Positions 57,177 through 64,000 of a DNA stretch of 64,000 nt are shown one piece after another (the stretch's first letter is position 1; the number at the start of each line of letters is the position of its first letter). The position numbers were made by a program, and so were the translations under genes. The notes beneath the pieces were generated by a model that was not told the origin of the DNA, did not search any database, and saw only the letters and a program-made list of their open reading frames with translations. The stretch is from Prevotella sp. (GTDB lineage Bacteria; Bacteroidota; Bacteroidia; Bacteroidales; Bacteroidaceae): assembly GCA_017623155.1 (NCBI GenBank), contig JAGAPR010000003.1, forward strand, positions 124,001-188,000. The letters run 5' to 3'.

Positions 57177-58529
57177 TCACCCGGCACTGCCCCGCATCTG
57201 CCTGCGATATATCAGATAATACAACACTCCTGCGGTGGTGAGACACACGGGAAAAGCATACCACAGCCCCACAAGGCCGTAGCCGAGACGGATGCCGAGC
57301 AGCCAGCTGAGGGGCAGCGAGACGATGAAATAGGAAAAGAACGCGGCATACATCATAGGCCGCACGCACGACATGCCGCGCAGAGCATTGGCAAAAGTGC
57401 ACTGCAACCCGTCGCCAAACTGATATAATATCAGCGGGATGATGGTCTGCGAGACGAGCAGGCATACCTCGACACTGTCGTTAAACCACAGGCTTACCGT
57501 GCCGCGCAGCAGGAAAATTGGCACAGCCACAACCGCCGCCACAAGAATAATCATGCGGAAACCGGCTGCCGTCGTGGTGCGGATGGCTCCCATGTCGCCC
57601 TGTCCGTGGAAATAGCTCACGCGCACCGATACCGCGGCGGCGAGGCCGTAGTAGACCATAAAGAACAATTGCGACACGGTGAGCATTATCTGATGGGCGG
57701 CAAGAGACACTGTCCCCATCCACCCGACAAAGACAGCCGTGAGCGAAAAGGCAGCCGTCTCCATCCCCATCTGCGCCGCTATCGGCCAGCCGAGGGCGTT
57801 AAGCCGGCGGAACACGACGCCGTCGAAACGCGAGCGGCGGAAGCCCCGGCCGTAGACACGGTAGCGACGGGCACGGAAGAACAACGTGGCAAAGACGGCA
57901 AACATCACCATCCGCGAGAACATCGTGGATATTCCGGCACCGAGAAGCCCCATTTCGGGAAATCCGAACGCGCCATATATCAGCACATAGTTGCCCGAAA
58001 TATTGAGAATGTTGCCCCCGACGAGCACATACATCGGTGTTTTGGTGTCGCCGATGGTATCGTAAAACTGCTTGAAAGTGTTCTGCCAGCAGACAAACGG
58101 CAGCGAGACGATGTTCACAAGCAGATAAGGCCGCATCAGCGGAAGCAGCTCACCGGGCTGTCCGAGACGGTCGAGAAACAGGTAAAGCACCGATACCACG
58201 ACAAGTATAAGCGCGGCAAGCATCGTGTTTGCCGCCATCGCCGTGCGCATCACGCCGCCTATGCGGTCGTGCTCGCCACGCCCCACAAGATTGCCCACCA
58301 CGGGAGTGAGCCCGTATGAGAATCCGAGCGCGAAGATAATGACAAGTATCAATATGTTGTTCACGAAACTGGCGGCTGCCAGTTCCACCGTGCTGTGATG
58401 CCCGATCATGAGCGTATCGGCAAAATTAAGAACGATTGTTCCTATCTGTCCGATGATTATCGGCACACCGAGACCGAGCAGCGCAGTGTAATGACCTTTC
58501 CTTGTATCAGACGACTGTTTCATAATCAT
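57177..58529 (-). CDS. MATE family efflux transporter (NorM-like)
   Basis: 450 aa with twelve hydrophobic segments in two halves. The N-terminal IIGQIGTIVLNFADTLMIGH near 20-39 and the second-half PIAAQMGMETAAFSLTAVFV near 251-270 are typical of MATE transporters, which export cationic compounds using a Na+ or H+ gradient. Two ATG codons, 58529 and 58523, are possible; the promoter at 58546-58553 leaves a very short leader in both cases. Single gene. Confidence 0.88.
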   Translation of the reverse strand: MIMKQSSDTRKGHYTALLGLGVPIIIGQIGTIVLNFADTLMIGHHSTVELAAASFVNNILILVIIFALGFSYGLTPVVGNLVGRGEHDRIGGVMRTAMAANTMLAALILVVVSVLYLFLDRLGQPGELLPLMRPYLLVNIVSLPFVCWQNTFKQFYDTIGDTKTPMYVLVGGNILNISGNYVLIYGAFGFPEMGLLGAGISTMFSRMVMFAVFATLFFRARRYRVYGRGFRRSRFDGVVFRRLNALGWPIAAQMGMETAAFSLTAVFVGWMGTVSLAAHQIMLTVSQLFFMVYYGLAAAVSVRVSYFHGQGDMGAIRTTTAAGFRMIILVAAVVAVPIFLLRGTVSLWFNDSVEVCLLVSQTIIPLILYQFGDGLQCTFANALRGMSCVRPMMYAAFFSYFIVSLPLSWLLGIRLGYGLVGLWYAFPVCLTTAGVLYYLIYRRQMRGSAG

Positions 58530-58545
58530 TAGCCTATTGGGAATG

Positions 58546-58553
58546 CAAAGGTA
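58546..58553 (-). promoter_or_regulatory. -7 element of the MATE gene
   Basis: TACCTTTG on the minus strand, predicted start within about 10-15 nt of the start codon. Confidence 0.55.
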
Positions 58554-58561
58554 GTGAATTT

Positions 58562-58593
58562 AATTATGAATTACGAATTATGAATTATGAACT
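58562..58593. repeat. GAATTATGAATTA short direct repeat
   Basis: Three imperfect copies of AATTATGAATTA-type sequence in 32 bp, directly upstream of the MATE promoter. The remaining bases to 58754 show no gene or clear signal. Confidence 0.6.
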
Positions 58594-58754
58594 CGCAGCA
58601 AATGACAAGTTTCGGAGTGATAACAATTAATCATTGTAAAGTAATATAGTATTTAACTCGGAAACTGTCAAGTAAAACCAGTACCATACACCGCAGACAA
58701 AACGCTTAATCATACATGCCTGAAAGAGATTTGAAAGAGGCTGATAATAATAAA

Positions 58755-58788
58755 AAAGGGGGCCGCGACTCACATCGCAACCCCCTTT
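58755..58788 (-). terminator. Terminator of the sdh/frd operon
   Basis: AAAGGGGG (58755-58762) with CCCCCTTT (58781-58788) extended by GCGA/TCGC; T tract on the minus strand. Confidence 0.85.
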
Positions 58789-58818
58789 ACAAGTATTTAA
58801 ATAACTATTAAAATAATA

Positions 58819-59574
58819 TCAATCGGCCAGTTTTGCCTTGATAAACTCGCGGTTCAAGCGGGCGATATTGGCGATAGATTCGTTCTTCGGACACTCGGCC
58901 TCGCAGGCACGGGTGTTCGTACAGTTACCGAAACCGAGCTCTTCCATCTTCATAACCATGGCCTTGGCACGCTTGGCTGCCTCGGGACGGCCTTGGGGAA
59001 GAAGTGCAAGCTGGCTCACCTTGGAACTTACGAAGAGCATGGCCGAGCCGTTCTTGCATGCGGCAACGCACGCTCCGCAACCGATACATGTGGCGCAGTC
59101 CATGGCCTCGTCGGCATTTTCCTTGGGTATGAGAATGGCATTGGCATCCTGTGCCTGTCCGGTGCGCACGCTTGTGTAGCCGCCGGCCTGAATAATCTTG
59201 TCAAACGCAGAGCGATCCACCATACAATCCTTTATCACGGGATATGCGGCCGAGCGCCACGGCTCCACCGTTATCACGTCGCCGTCGTTGAAGCGGCGCA
59301 TGTAAAGCTGGCATGTGGTGGCTCCCGTTGCCGGTCCGTGGGGATGACCGTTGATGTATAGCGAGCACATACCGCAGATACCCTCGCGGCAGTCGTGGTC
59401 AAACACGAACGGTTCGCTGCCCTCGCTGATAAGCTCTTCGTTGAGGATGTCGAGCATTTCGAGAAACGATGTGTCGTCGGGAATGTTCTTCATCTCGCGT
59501 GTATCGAAATGGCCTTCGTCTTTCGGGCCGTTCTGCTTCCAATATTTCAGTGTGAAACTTATATTCTTAGCCAT
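58819..59574 (-). CDS. sdhB: Succinate dehydrogenase/fumarate reductase iron-sulfur subunit
   Basis: 251 aa. Cysteine ligands for three clusters are all present: [2Fe-2S] in CREGICGMC (~60-68) with a later Cys near 86, [4Fe-4S] in [14 protein letters not shown] (~156-169), and [3Fe-4S] in [14 protein letters not shown] (~217-230). It carries electrons between the flavin of SdhA and the quinone at SdhC. The start is 4 bp after the sdhA stop. In Bacteroidales this complex works mainly as a menaquinol-fumarate reductase. Named sdhB by family; frdB would be equally fair. Confidence 0.95.
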   Translation of the reverse strand: MAKNISFTLKYWKQNGPKDEGHFDTREMKNIPDDTSFLEMLDILNEELISEGSEPFVFDHDCREGICGMCSLYINGHPHGPATGATTCQLYMRRFNDGDVITVEPWRSAAYPVIKDCMVDRSAFDKIIQAGGYTSVRTGQAQDANAILIPKENADEAMDCATCIGCGACVAACKNGSAMLFVSSKVSQLALLPQGRPEAAKRAKAMVMKMEELGFGNCTNTRACEAECPKNESIANIARLNREFIKAKLAD

Positions 59575-59578
59575 ATTC

Positions 59579-61561
59579 TTAGTTCTTATAATTACGTGTT
59601 TGTACCTTTATTGCCTCATATTCGAGCGGCTCTTTGATGAGCTCGGGAGCTTTCTCGTCGCTTCCCTGATACTCCCAACAGCCTACATAGAAGAAGTTTT
59701 CGTCGTCGCGCTTGGCCTCGCCTTCCTCCGTCTGGTGCTCCTCGCGGAAGTGTCCGCCGCAGCTTTCCTCACGGTGCAGGGCGTCGTAAGCTATCAGTTC
59801 GCCCATTGTGATGAAGTCGCGCAGGTGGATAGCCTTGTCGAGTTCGATGTTGAGACCGTCTTTGCTGCCGGGGATGAAGAGGTTTGTTTCAAACTCCTTG
59901 CGCACGTCTTTGATGAGTTTCAAGCCCTCTTCGAGTCCTGCCTTGGTGCGACCCATGCCCACATGCTCCCACATGATGTGACCGAGTTCCTTGTGGATGG
60001 AGTCTACCGAGCGTTTGCCCTTGATGTTCATGAGCTTGTCTATGCCTGCGGCAACGGCTTTCTCGGCCTCTTCAAATTCGGGAAGGTCGGTTGAAAGGCG
60101 CGGCCAGATGTCTTGATCGGCAAGGTAGTTCTGTATGGTATAAGGCAAAACGAAATAGCCGTCGGCCAGTCCCTGCATGAGGGCGGATGCTCCGAGACGG
60201 TTGGCTCCGTGGTCGGAGAAGTTGCATTCGCCGATAGCGAAGAGTCCGGGGATGGTGGTCATCAACTCGTAATCTACCCAGATACCGCCCATCGTGTAGT
60301 GTACTGCGGGGAATATCATCATCGGGTTGTAGTATTTCACGCCGTTAATCTCGTTGGCAAGCTCGCCGGGATTGACGTCGGTAATCTCCTCATACATATC
60401 GAAGAGGTTGCCATAACGCTGCATAATCTGGTCTATGCCGAGACGGTTGATAGACTCGGAGAAGTCGAGGAACACAGCAAGACCGGTGTTGTTGACACCA
60501 TAACCGTGGTCGCAACGCTCTTTGGCGGCGCGTGAAGCCACGTCGCGGGGCACGAGATTACCGAAAGCGGGATAGCGACGCTCCAGATAATAGTCGCGGT
60601 CTTCCTCGGGAATGTCGGAGCCTTTGATTTCGCCGGACTGCAATTTCTTTGCGTCTTCAAGTTTCTTGGGCACCCAGATACGGCCGTCGTTACGCAGAGA
60701 TTCCGACATAAGTGTCAGCTTCGACTGCTTGTCGCCGTGCACCGGAATACATGTCGGGTGTATCTGAACGTAAGAGGGGTTTGCGAAATAAGCTCCCTTA
60801 CGGTAACAAGCCATTGCCGCCGAGCAGTTGCAACCCATGGCGTTTGTCGAGAGGAAATAAGCGTTTCCGTATCCGCCGGTGGCTATTACGACTGCGTTCG
60901 CGCTGAAACGCTCGAGTTTTCCGGTCACGAGGTTCTTTGCGATGATACCGCGTGCACGGCCGTCTACTATCACGAGGTCTTCCATCTCATAACGGGCGAA
61001 GAGCTTTACCTTGCCGGCTTTAATCTGTGCGCTGAGCGAAGAGTATGCTCCGAGAAGGAGCTGCTGGCCTGTCTGGCCCTTTGCATAGAACGTACGTGAC
61101 ACCTGCGCGCCGCCGAACGAACGATTGGCGAGCATTCCGCCGTACTCACGGGCAAAGGGAACACCCTGTGCCACGCACTGGTCGATGATATCGTTAGACA
61201 CCTCGGCAAGGCGGTATACGTTTGCCTCACGGGCACGGTAGTCACCGCCTTTGACTGTATCATAGAACAAACGGTATACCGAGTCACCGTCGTTCTGATA
61301 ATTCTTGGCTGCGTTGATACCTCCCTGAGCGGCAATCGAGTGCGCGCGACGGGGAGAATCCTGTATGCAGAAGTTATAAACGTTGAAGCCCATCTCGCCG
61401 AGTGAGGCGGCGGCAGACGCTCCCGCAAGACCCGTTCCCACAACGATGACGTCGAGCTTGAGCTTGTTCTTCGGGTTTACGAGACGCTGATGAGCTTTAT
61501 AGTTGGTCCATTTCTCGGCCACGGGGCCTTCCGGTATTCTGGAATTTAATGTCTTTGCCAT
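59579..61561 (-). CDS. sdhA: Succinate dehydrogenase/fumarate reductase flavoprotein subunit
   Basis: 660 aa. FAD-binding [20 protein letters not shown] near 36-55, the covalent-FAD His region in [20 protein letters not shown], and active-site [18 protein letters not shown] near 268-285. The C-terminal helical domain ends with EREE-type chains. It interconverts succinate and fumarate on the cytoplasmic side. The length and the soluble-fumarate-reductase-like N-terminus ([20 protein letters not shown]) are typical of the Bacteroidetes/Wolinella type B enzymes. Confidence 0.95.
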   Translation of the reverse strand: MAKTLNSRIPEGPVAEKWTNYKAHQRLVNPKNKLKLDVIVVGTGLAGASAAASLGEMGFNVYNFCIQDSPRRAHSIAAQGGINAAKNYQNDGDSVYRLFYDTVKGGDYRAREANVYRLAEVSNDIIDQCVAQGVPFAREYGGMLANRSFGGAQVSRTFYAKGQTGQQLLLGAYSSLSAQIKAGKVKLFARYEMEDLVIVDGRARGIIAKNLVTGKLERFSANAVVIATGGYGNAYFLSTNAMGCNCSAAMACYRKGAYFANPSYVQIHPTCIPVHGDKQSKLTLMSESLRNDGRIWVPKKLEDAKKLQSGEIKGSDIPEEDRDYYLERRYPAFGNLVPRDVASRAAKERCDHGYGVNNTGLAVFLDFSESINRLGIDQIMQRYGNLFDMYEEITDVNPGELANEINGVKYYNPMMIFPAVHYTMGGIWVDYELMTTIPGLFAIGECNFSDHGANRLGASALMQGLADGYFVLPYTIQNYLADQDIWPRLSTDLPEFEEAEKAVAAGIDKLMNIKGKRSVDSIHKELGHIMWEHVGMGRTKAGLEEGLKLIKDVRKEFETNLFIPGSKDGLNIELDKAIHLRDFITMGELIAYDALHREESCGGHFREEHQTEEGEAKRDDENFFYVGCWEYQGSDEKAPELIKEPLEYEAIKVQTRNYKN

Positions 61562-61604
61562 AATATTCTTTTCTTAAAATGAATTTATTTTGAACATGAG
61601 TGGT

Positions 61605-62291
61605 TTATCCGACACAGCATCCGAGACACGGACGGATGGCGAAATACAACACAACCACGAGGAAACCGAGGATGAGCAGAGTGGAGTAAGCAATGCCTAT
61701 CACTTTCCAACGGCAGAACCACACCTTGCCATTCCATCCCAATGTGTGCATGGCACTCCAGAAACCGTGTGAGAGATGGAACCAAATGGCAACCAGCCAC
61801 ACGACGTAAAGCACGGCAAACACCGGATTGGCGAATGTTTCCTGAATATAACCATAACCGTTTGCCGGGTCACCGAGCGGGTCGGCGATGTGGAACAACT
61901 CGGCAAACATCATGTTATACCAGAAGTTAAACAAGTGAAGAAGCAAGCCGAGCACGATGATTATTCCCAGCACGAGCATGTTCTGAGACGCCCACTCCAC
62001 CTTAGCGGGGCGAGCCGTAACGGCATAACGCTCGGCACCGCGGGCACGACGATTCTGCATCGTAAGCAGAAAAGCATAGACGATGTGAGCAACTGCAAGC
62101 GCAGCCAGACCCAATGTCGCCACAACCGCATACCAGTTGGCACCGAGGAACTCGCAAATCATGTTGTAAGCATCACCGGAAAACAGCGCGACAATGTTCA
62201 TGGACATGTGGAACGTCAGGAACAGAATGAGCGCGACGCCGGTGACAGACATCACAACCTTTCGACCAATAGATGAATTAAATAACCACAT
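61605..62291 (-). CDS. sdhC: Succinate dehydrogenase/fumarate reductase cytochrome b558 subunit
   Basis: 228 aa with five hydrophobic segments. It begins MWLFNSSIGRKVVMSVTGVA; histidines suited to di-heme ligation occur in FLTFHMSMNIV near 25, VAHIVYAF near 67, LLHLFNF near 122 and FHLSHGFWSAMHTLG near 172. It anchors the complex and exchanges electrons with menaquinone. First gene of the operon; its promoter (62480-62487) leaves an unusually long leader of about 180 nt. Confidence 0.93.
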   Translation of the reverse strand: MWLFNSSIGRKVVMSVTGVALILFLTFHMSMNIVALFSGDAYNMICEFLGANWYAVVATLGLAALAVAHIVYAFLLTMQNRRARGAERYAVTARPAKVEWASQNMLVLGIIIVLGLLLHLFNFWYNMMFAELFHIADPLGDPANGYGYIQETFANPVFAVLYVVWLVAIWFHLSHGFWSAMHTLGWNGKVWFCRWKVIGIAYSTLLILGFLVVVLYFAIRPCLGCCVG

Positions 62292-62479
62292 AAATGATTG
62301 AAATTAAATTATTTAAAAGTTAGAATTAAAATTATTCGAAACCGATACGGCGTGCCAGACACACCCCGAGACGAACGTGTCGGCCACATACGAGACCGAC
62401 GCAAACAAGGCGCAGACATGTCGTTTCCGATACATGGCGACCGGACACGCAAGTCTTCACATCATTATTATATAGGCGG
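62292..62479 (-). promoter_or_regulatory. Long 5' leader of the sdh/frd operon
   Basis: About 180 nt between the predicted transcript start (near 62473) and the sdhC ATG. It holds several GC-rich segments able to form hairpins (for example CGGTCGCC and GGCCGAC-type arms) inside an otherwise AT-rich stretch. No ORF stands out. A regulatory role is only a possibility. Confidence 0.35.
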
Positions 62480-62487
62480 CAAAATTA
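62480..62487 (-). promoter_or_regulatory. -7 element of the sdh/frd operon
   Basis: TAATTTTG on the minus strand, diverging from the mnmG promoter 60 bp away. Confidence 0.5.
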
Positions 62488-62540
62488 CAATAAATTAATG
62501 ATAACTCAAAGTTTTTAAAGTAAAAATCAATTTTTATGCG

Positions 62541-62548
62541 TAATTTTG
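62541..62548 (+). promoter_or_regulatory. -7 element of mnmG
   Basis: TAATTTTG ends 9 bp before the mnmG ATG at 62558, so the mRNA would have almost no leader. Confidence 0.55.
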
Positions 62549-62557
62549 CGGGTAATT

Positions 62558-64000
62558 ATGAAAATGAATTACGACGTATTGGTAATCGGCGGCGGACACG
62601 CAGGATGCGAAGCCGCAGCAGCGGCGGCCAACATGGGCGCCAAAACATGCCTCGTGACGATGGACATGAACAAAATCGCCCAGATGAGTTGCAACCCTGC
62701 GGTGGGCGGAATAGCCAAAGGGCAAATCGTAAGAGAGATAGACGCGCTCGGAGGACAGATGGGACTCGTGACGGATGCCACGGCGATACAGTTCAGAATG
62801 CTCAACCGCAGCAAGGGACCGGCCGTATGGAGCCCGCGCGCGCAGTGCGACCGGGAGCGGTTTATATGGCAATGGCGAACCACGCTCGACGCTACCGACA
62901 ACCTCGATATATGGCAAGACCAAGCCGACGAGCTGCTCGTCGAGAACGGCCGGGCCGTCGGCGTACGAACGATATGGGGCGCGGAACTGCGGGCCGGAAG
63001 CGTGGTCGTCACCGCCGGAACATTCCTCAACGGACTGATGCACATCGGACGGAAGATGGTACGCGGCGGACGGATAGCAGAACCGGCCGTAACGGGATTT
63101 ACCGAGAGCATTACAAGACACGGAATAACGGCCGGAAGGATGAAAACCGGTACGCCGGTGAGGATAGACCGACGCTCGGTACACTTCGAAGACATGGAAA
63201 TTCAAGACGGAGAGACCGACTACCACCGTTTCAGCTTTATGGGAACGGGGCGCGTTCTGAAACAATTGCCGTGCTGGACATGCTACACCAACCGCGAGGT
63301 GCACGACACTCTGCGCAGCGGACTGGCCGACTCCCCACTATATAACGGGCAGATACAGAGCATCGGACCGCGCTACTGTCCATCCATAGAGACAAAACTC
63401 GTGACTTTTCCCGACAAAGACCTACACCCGCTCTTCCTCGAACCGGAAGGCGAAAACACCAACGAAATGTATTTAAACGGCTTCTCTTCATCGCTGCCGA
63501 TGGATATCCAGATTGCCGCTTTGCGCCATATCCCCGCATTCAGGGATATAAAAGTCTATCGCCCGGGATACGCGATAGAGTATGATTTCTTCGATCCCAC
63601 CCAACTGAAACATTCTCTCGAATCGAAAATAATAAGCCGACTGTTCTTCGCCGGACAGGTAAACGGAACCACCGGATACGAAGAAGCCGGCGGACAAGGA
63701 CTCGTTGCCGGCGTGAACGCGGCCATGGCATGCGGTGGCGGCAACCCGTTCGTGATGCACCGCGACGAGAGTTACATCGGAGTTCTCATCGACGACCTTG
63801 TCACCAAGGGTGTCGACGAGCCTTACCGGATGTTCACTTCGAGAGCCGAATTCCGCATATTGCTGCGCCAAGACGATGCCGACGCACGACTTACGGAACG
63901 TGCCTACGAACTCGGACTGGCAAAAAGAGAACGTTACGACCACTGGAAAAAGAAGCAGGAATACATCGAACGCATCGAAAGCTTCTGCAAAAACACTCCC
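62558..64000 (+). CDS. mnmG: tRNA uridine-5-carboxymethylaminomethyl modification enzyme MnmG, 3' end outside window
   Basis: 481 codons are present out of the usual ~620-630; the frame is open to the last base. It starts MKMNYDVLVIGGGHAGCEAA with the GxGxxG FAD fingerprint, then QMSCNPAVGGIAKGQIVREI (~45-64), CYTNREVHDTL near 248-258 and LFFAGQVNGTTGYEEAGGQG near 365-384. With MnmE it adds the carboxymethylaminomethyl group to wobble U34 of several tRNAs, using FAD. An ATG two codons later (62564) is an alternative start. Both the promoter position and the start suggest a near-leaderless mRNA. Confidence 0.96.
   Translation, partial: MKMNYDVLVIGGGHAGCEAAAAAANMGAKTCLVTMDMNKIAQMSCNPAVGGIAKGQIVREIDALGGQMGLVTDATAIQFRMLNRSKGPAVWSPRAQCDRERFIWQWRTTLDATDNLDIWQDQADELLVENGRAVGVRTIWGAELRAGSVVVTAGTFLNGLMHIGRKMVRGGRIAEPAVTGFTESITRHGITAGRMKTGTPVRIDRRSVHFEDMEIQDGETDYHRFSFMGTGRVLKQLPCWTCYTNREVHDTLRSGLADSPLYNGQIQSIGPRYCPSIETKLVTFPDKDLHPLFLEPEGENTNEMYLNGFSSSLPMDIQIAALRHIPAFRDIKVYRPGYAIEYDFFDPTQLKHSLESKIISRLFFAGQVNGTTGYEEAGGQGLVAGVNAAMACGGGNPFVMHRDESYIGVLIDDLVTKGVDEPYRMFTSRAEFRILLRQDDADARLTERAYELGLAKRERYDHWKKKQEYIERIESFCKNTP

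Noticed and set aside
57073-57465. Long N-terminal extension of the PfkB kinase
   Set aside because: It crosses the kinase promoter and runs antisense into the MATE gene; the family start is at 57072.
62536-63345. 269-aa Arg-rich open frame at the start of mnmG
   Set aside because: Out-of-frame shadow; the mnmG frame from 62558 has the FAD fingerprint and stays open to the window end.

Overview
The window looks like a chromosomal segment of a Bacteroidales bacterium, most like Muribaculaceae or Prevotellaceae (inference). The evidence is the phylum-type -7 promoter element TAnnTTTG, seen upstream of more than a dozen genes, together with typical families: LruC-domain lipoproteins, fimbrillin/DUF3575/DUF5119 fimbrial genes, S46 dipeptidyl-peptidase, type IX secretion-type C-termini, GH127 and a three-subunit succinate dehydrogenase/fumarate reductase. 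Mobile DNA is limited to decayed remnants and short repeats. I found no CRISPR array and no rRNA.

Layout. 1-360 is the 5' part of an Abi_2 abortive-infection gene. 0.5-12.2 kb is a surface-protein region: two LruC lipoproteins facing each other across a noncoding stretch (an orphan promoter-terminator unit and a 22-bp-period array), then a fimbrial cluster (DUF3575, DUF5119, fimbrillin, large fimbrillin with a FISUMP-like end). 12.4-24.3 kb is mixed: SpmA/SpmB fusion, four-helix protein, flippase, S46 peptidase, heparinase II/III-like lyase, M16 peptidase, DUF3332, DUF2264. 24.3-29.5 kb holds a duplicated module: promoter, about 250-nt structured RNA leader, 71-78 aa HTH protein, secreted beta-propeller (decayed in copy 2), outer-membrane beta-barrel and a shared terminator pair. 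29.7-41.1 kb carries a DUF4143 ATPase, a tRNA (CAU), a P-type Ca2+ ATPase, ribF, a CPBP protease, DUF2851, a thioesterase, dprA, dusB and a small lipoprotein. 41.2-51.7 kb, mostly on the minus strand, has an M6 metalloprotease, a GLUG-repeat surface protein with a sorting domain, a DUF4878 lipoprotein, a YiiX-like hydrolase, a DEAD-box helicase and YbjQ. 52.2-64 kb has GH127, a LOG-family protein, a flavodiiron protein, a PfkB kinase, a MATE transporter, the sdh/frd operon and the start of mnmG.

Two themes stand out. First, the duplicated RNA-HTH-barrel module: paired bases in the RNA change in a compensatory way between the copies, and one conserved strand could form either a long-range stem or a terminator-like stem. 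Second, noncoding repeats: arrays with a 22-bp (once 23-bp) period but unrelated sequence, a ~440-bp noncoding element in two inverted copies 17 kb apart, and a GC-rich palindromic repeat family at gene ends that supplies the C-terminal codons of two genes. All reading was by eye; no database search or folding program was run.
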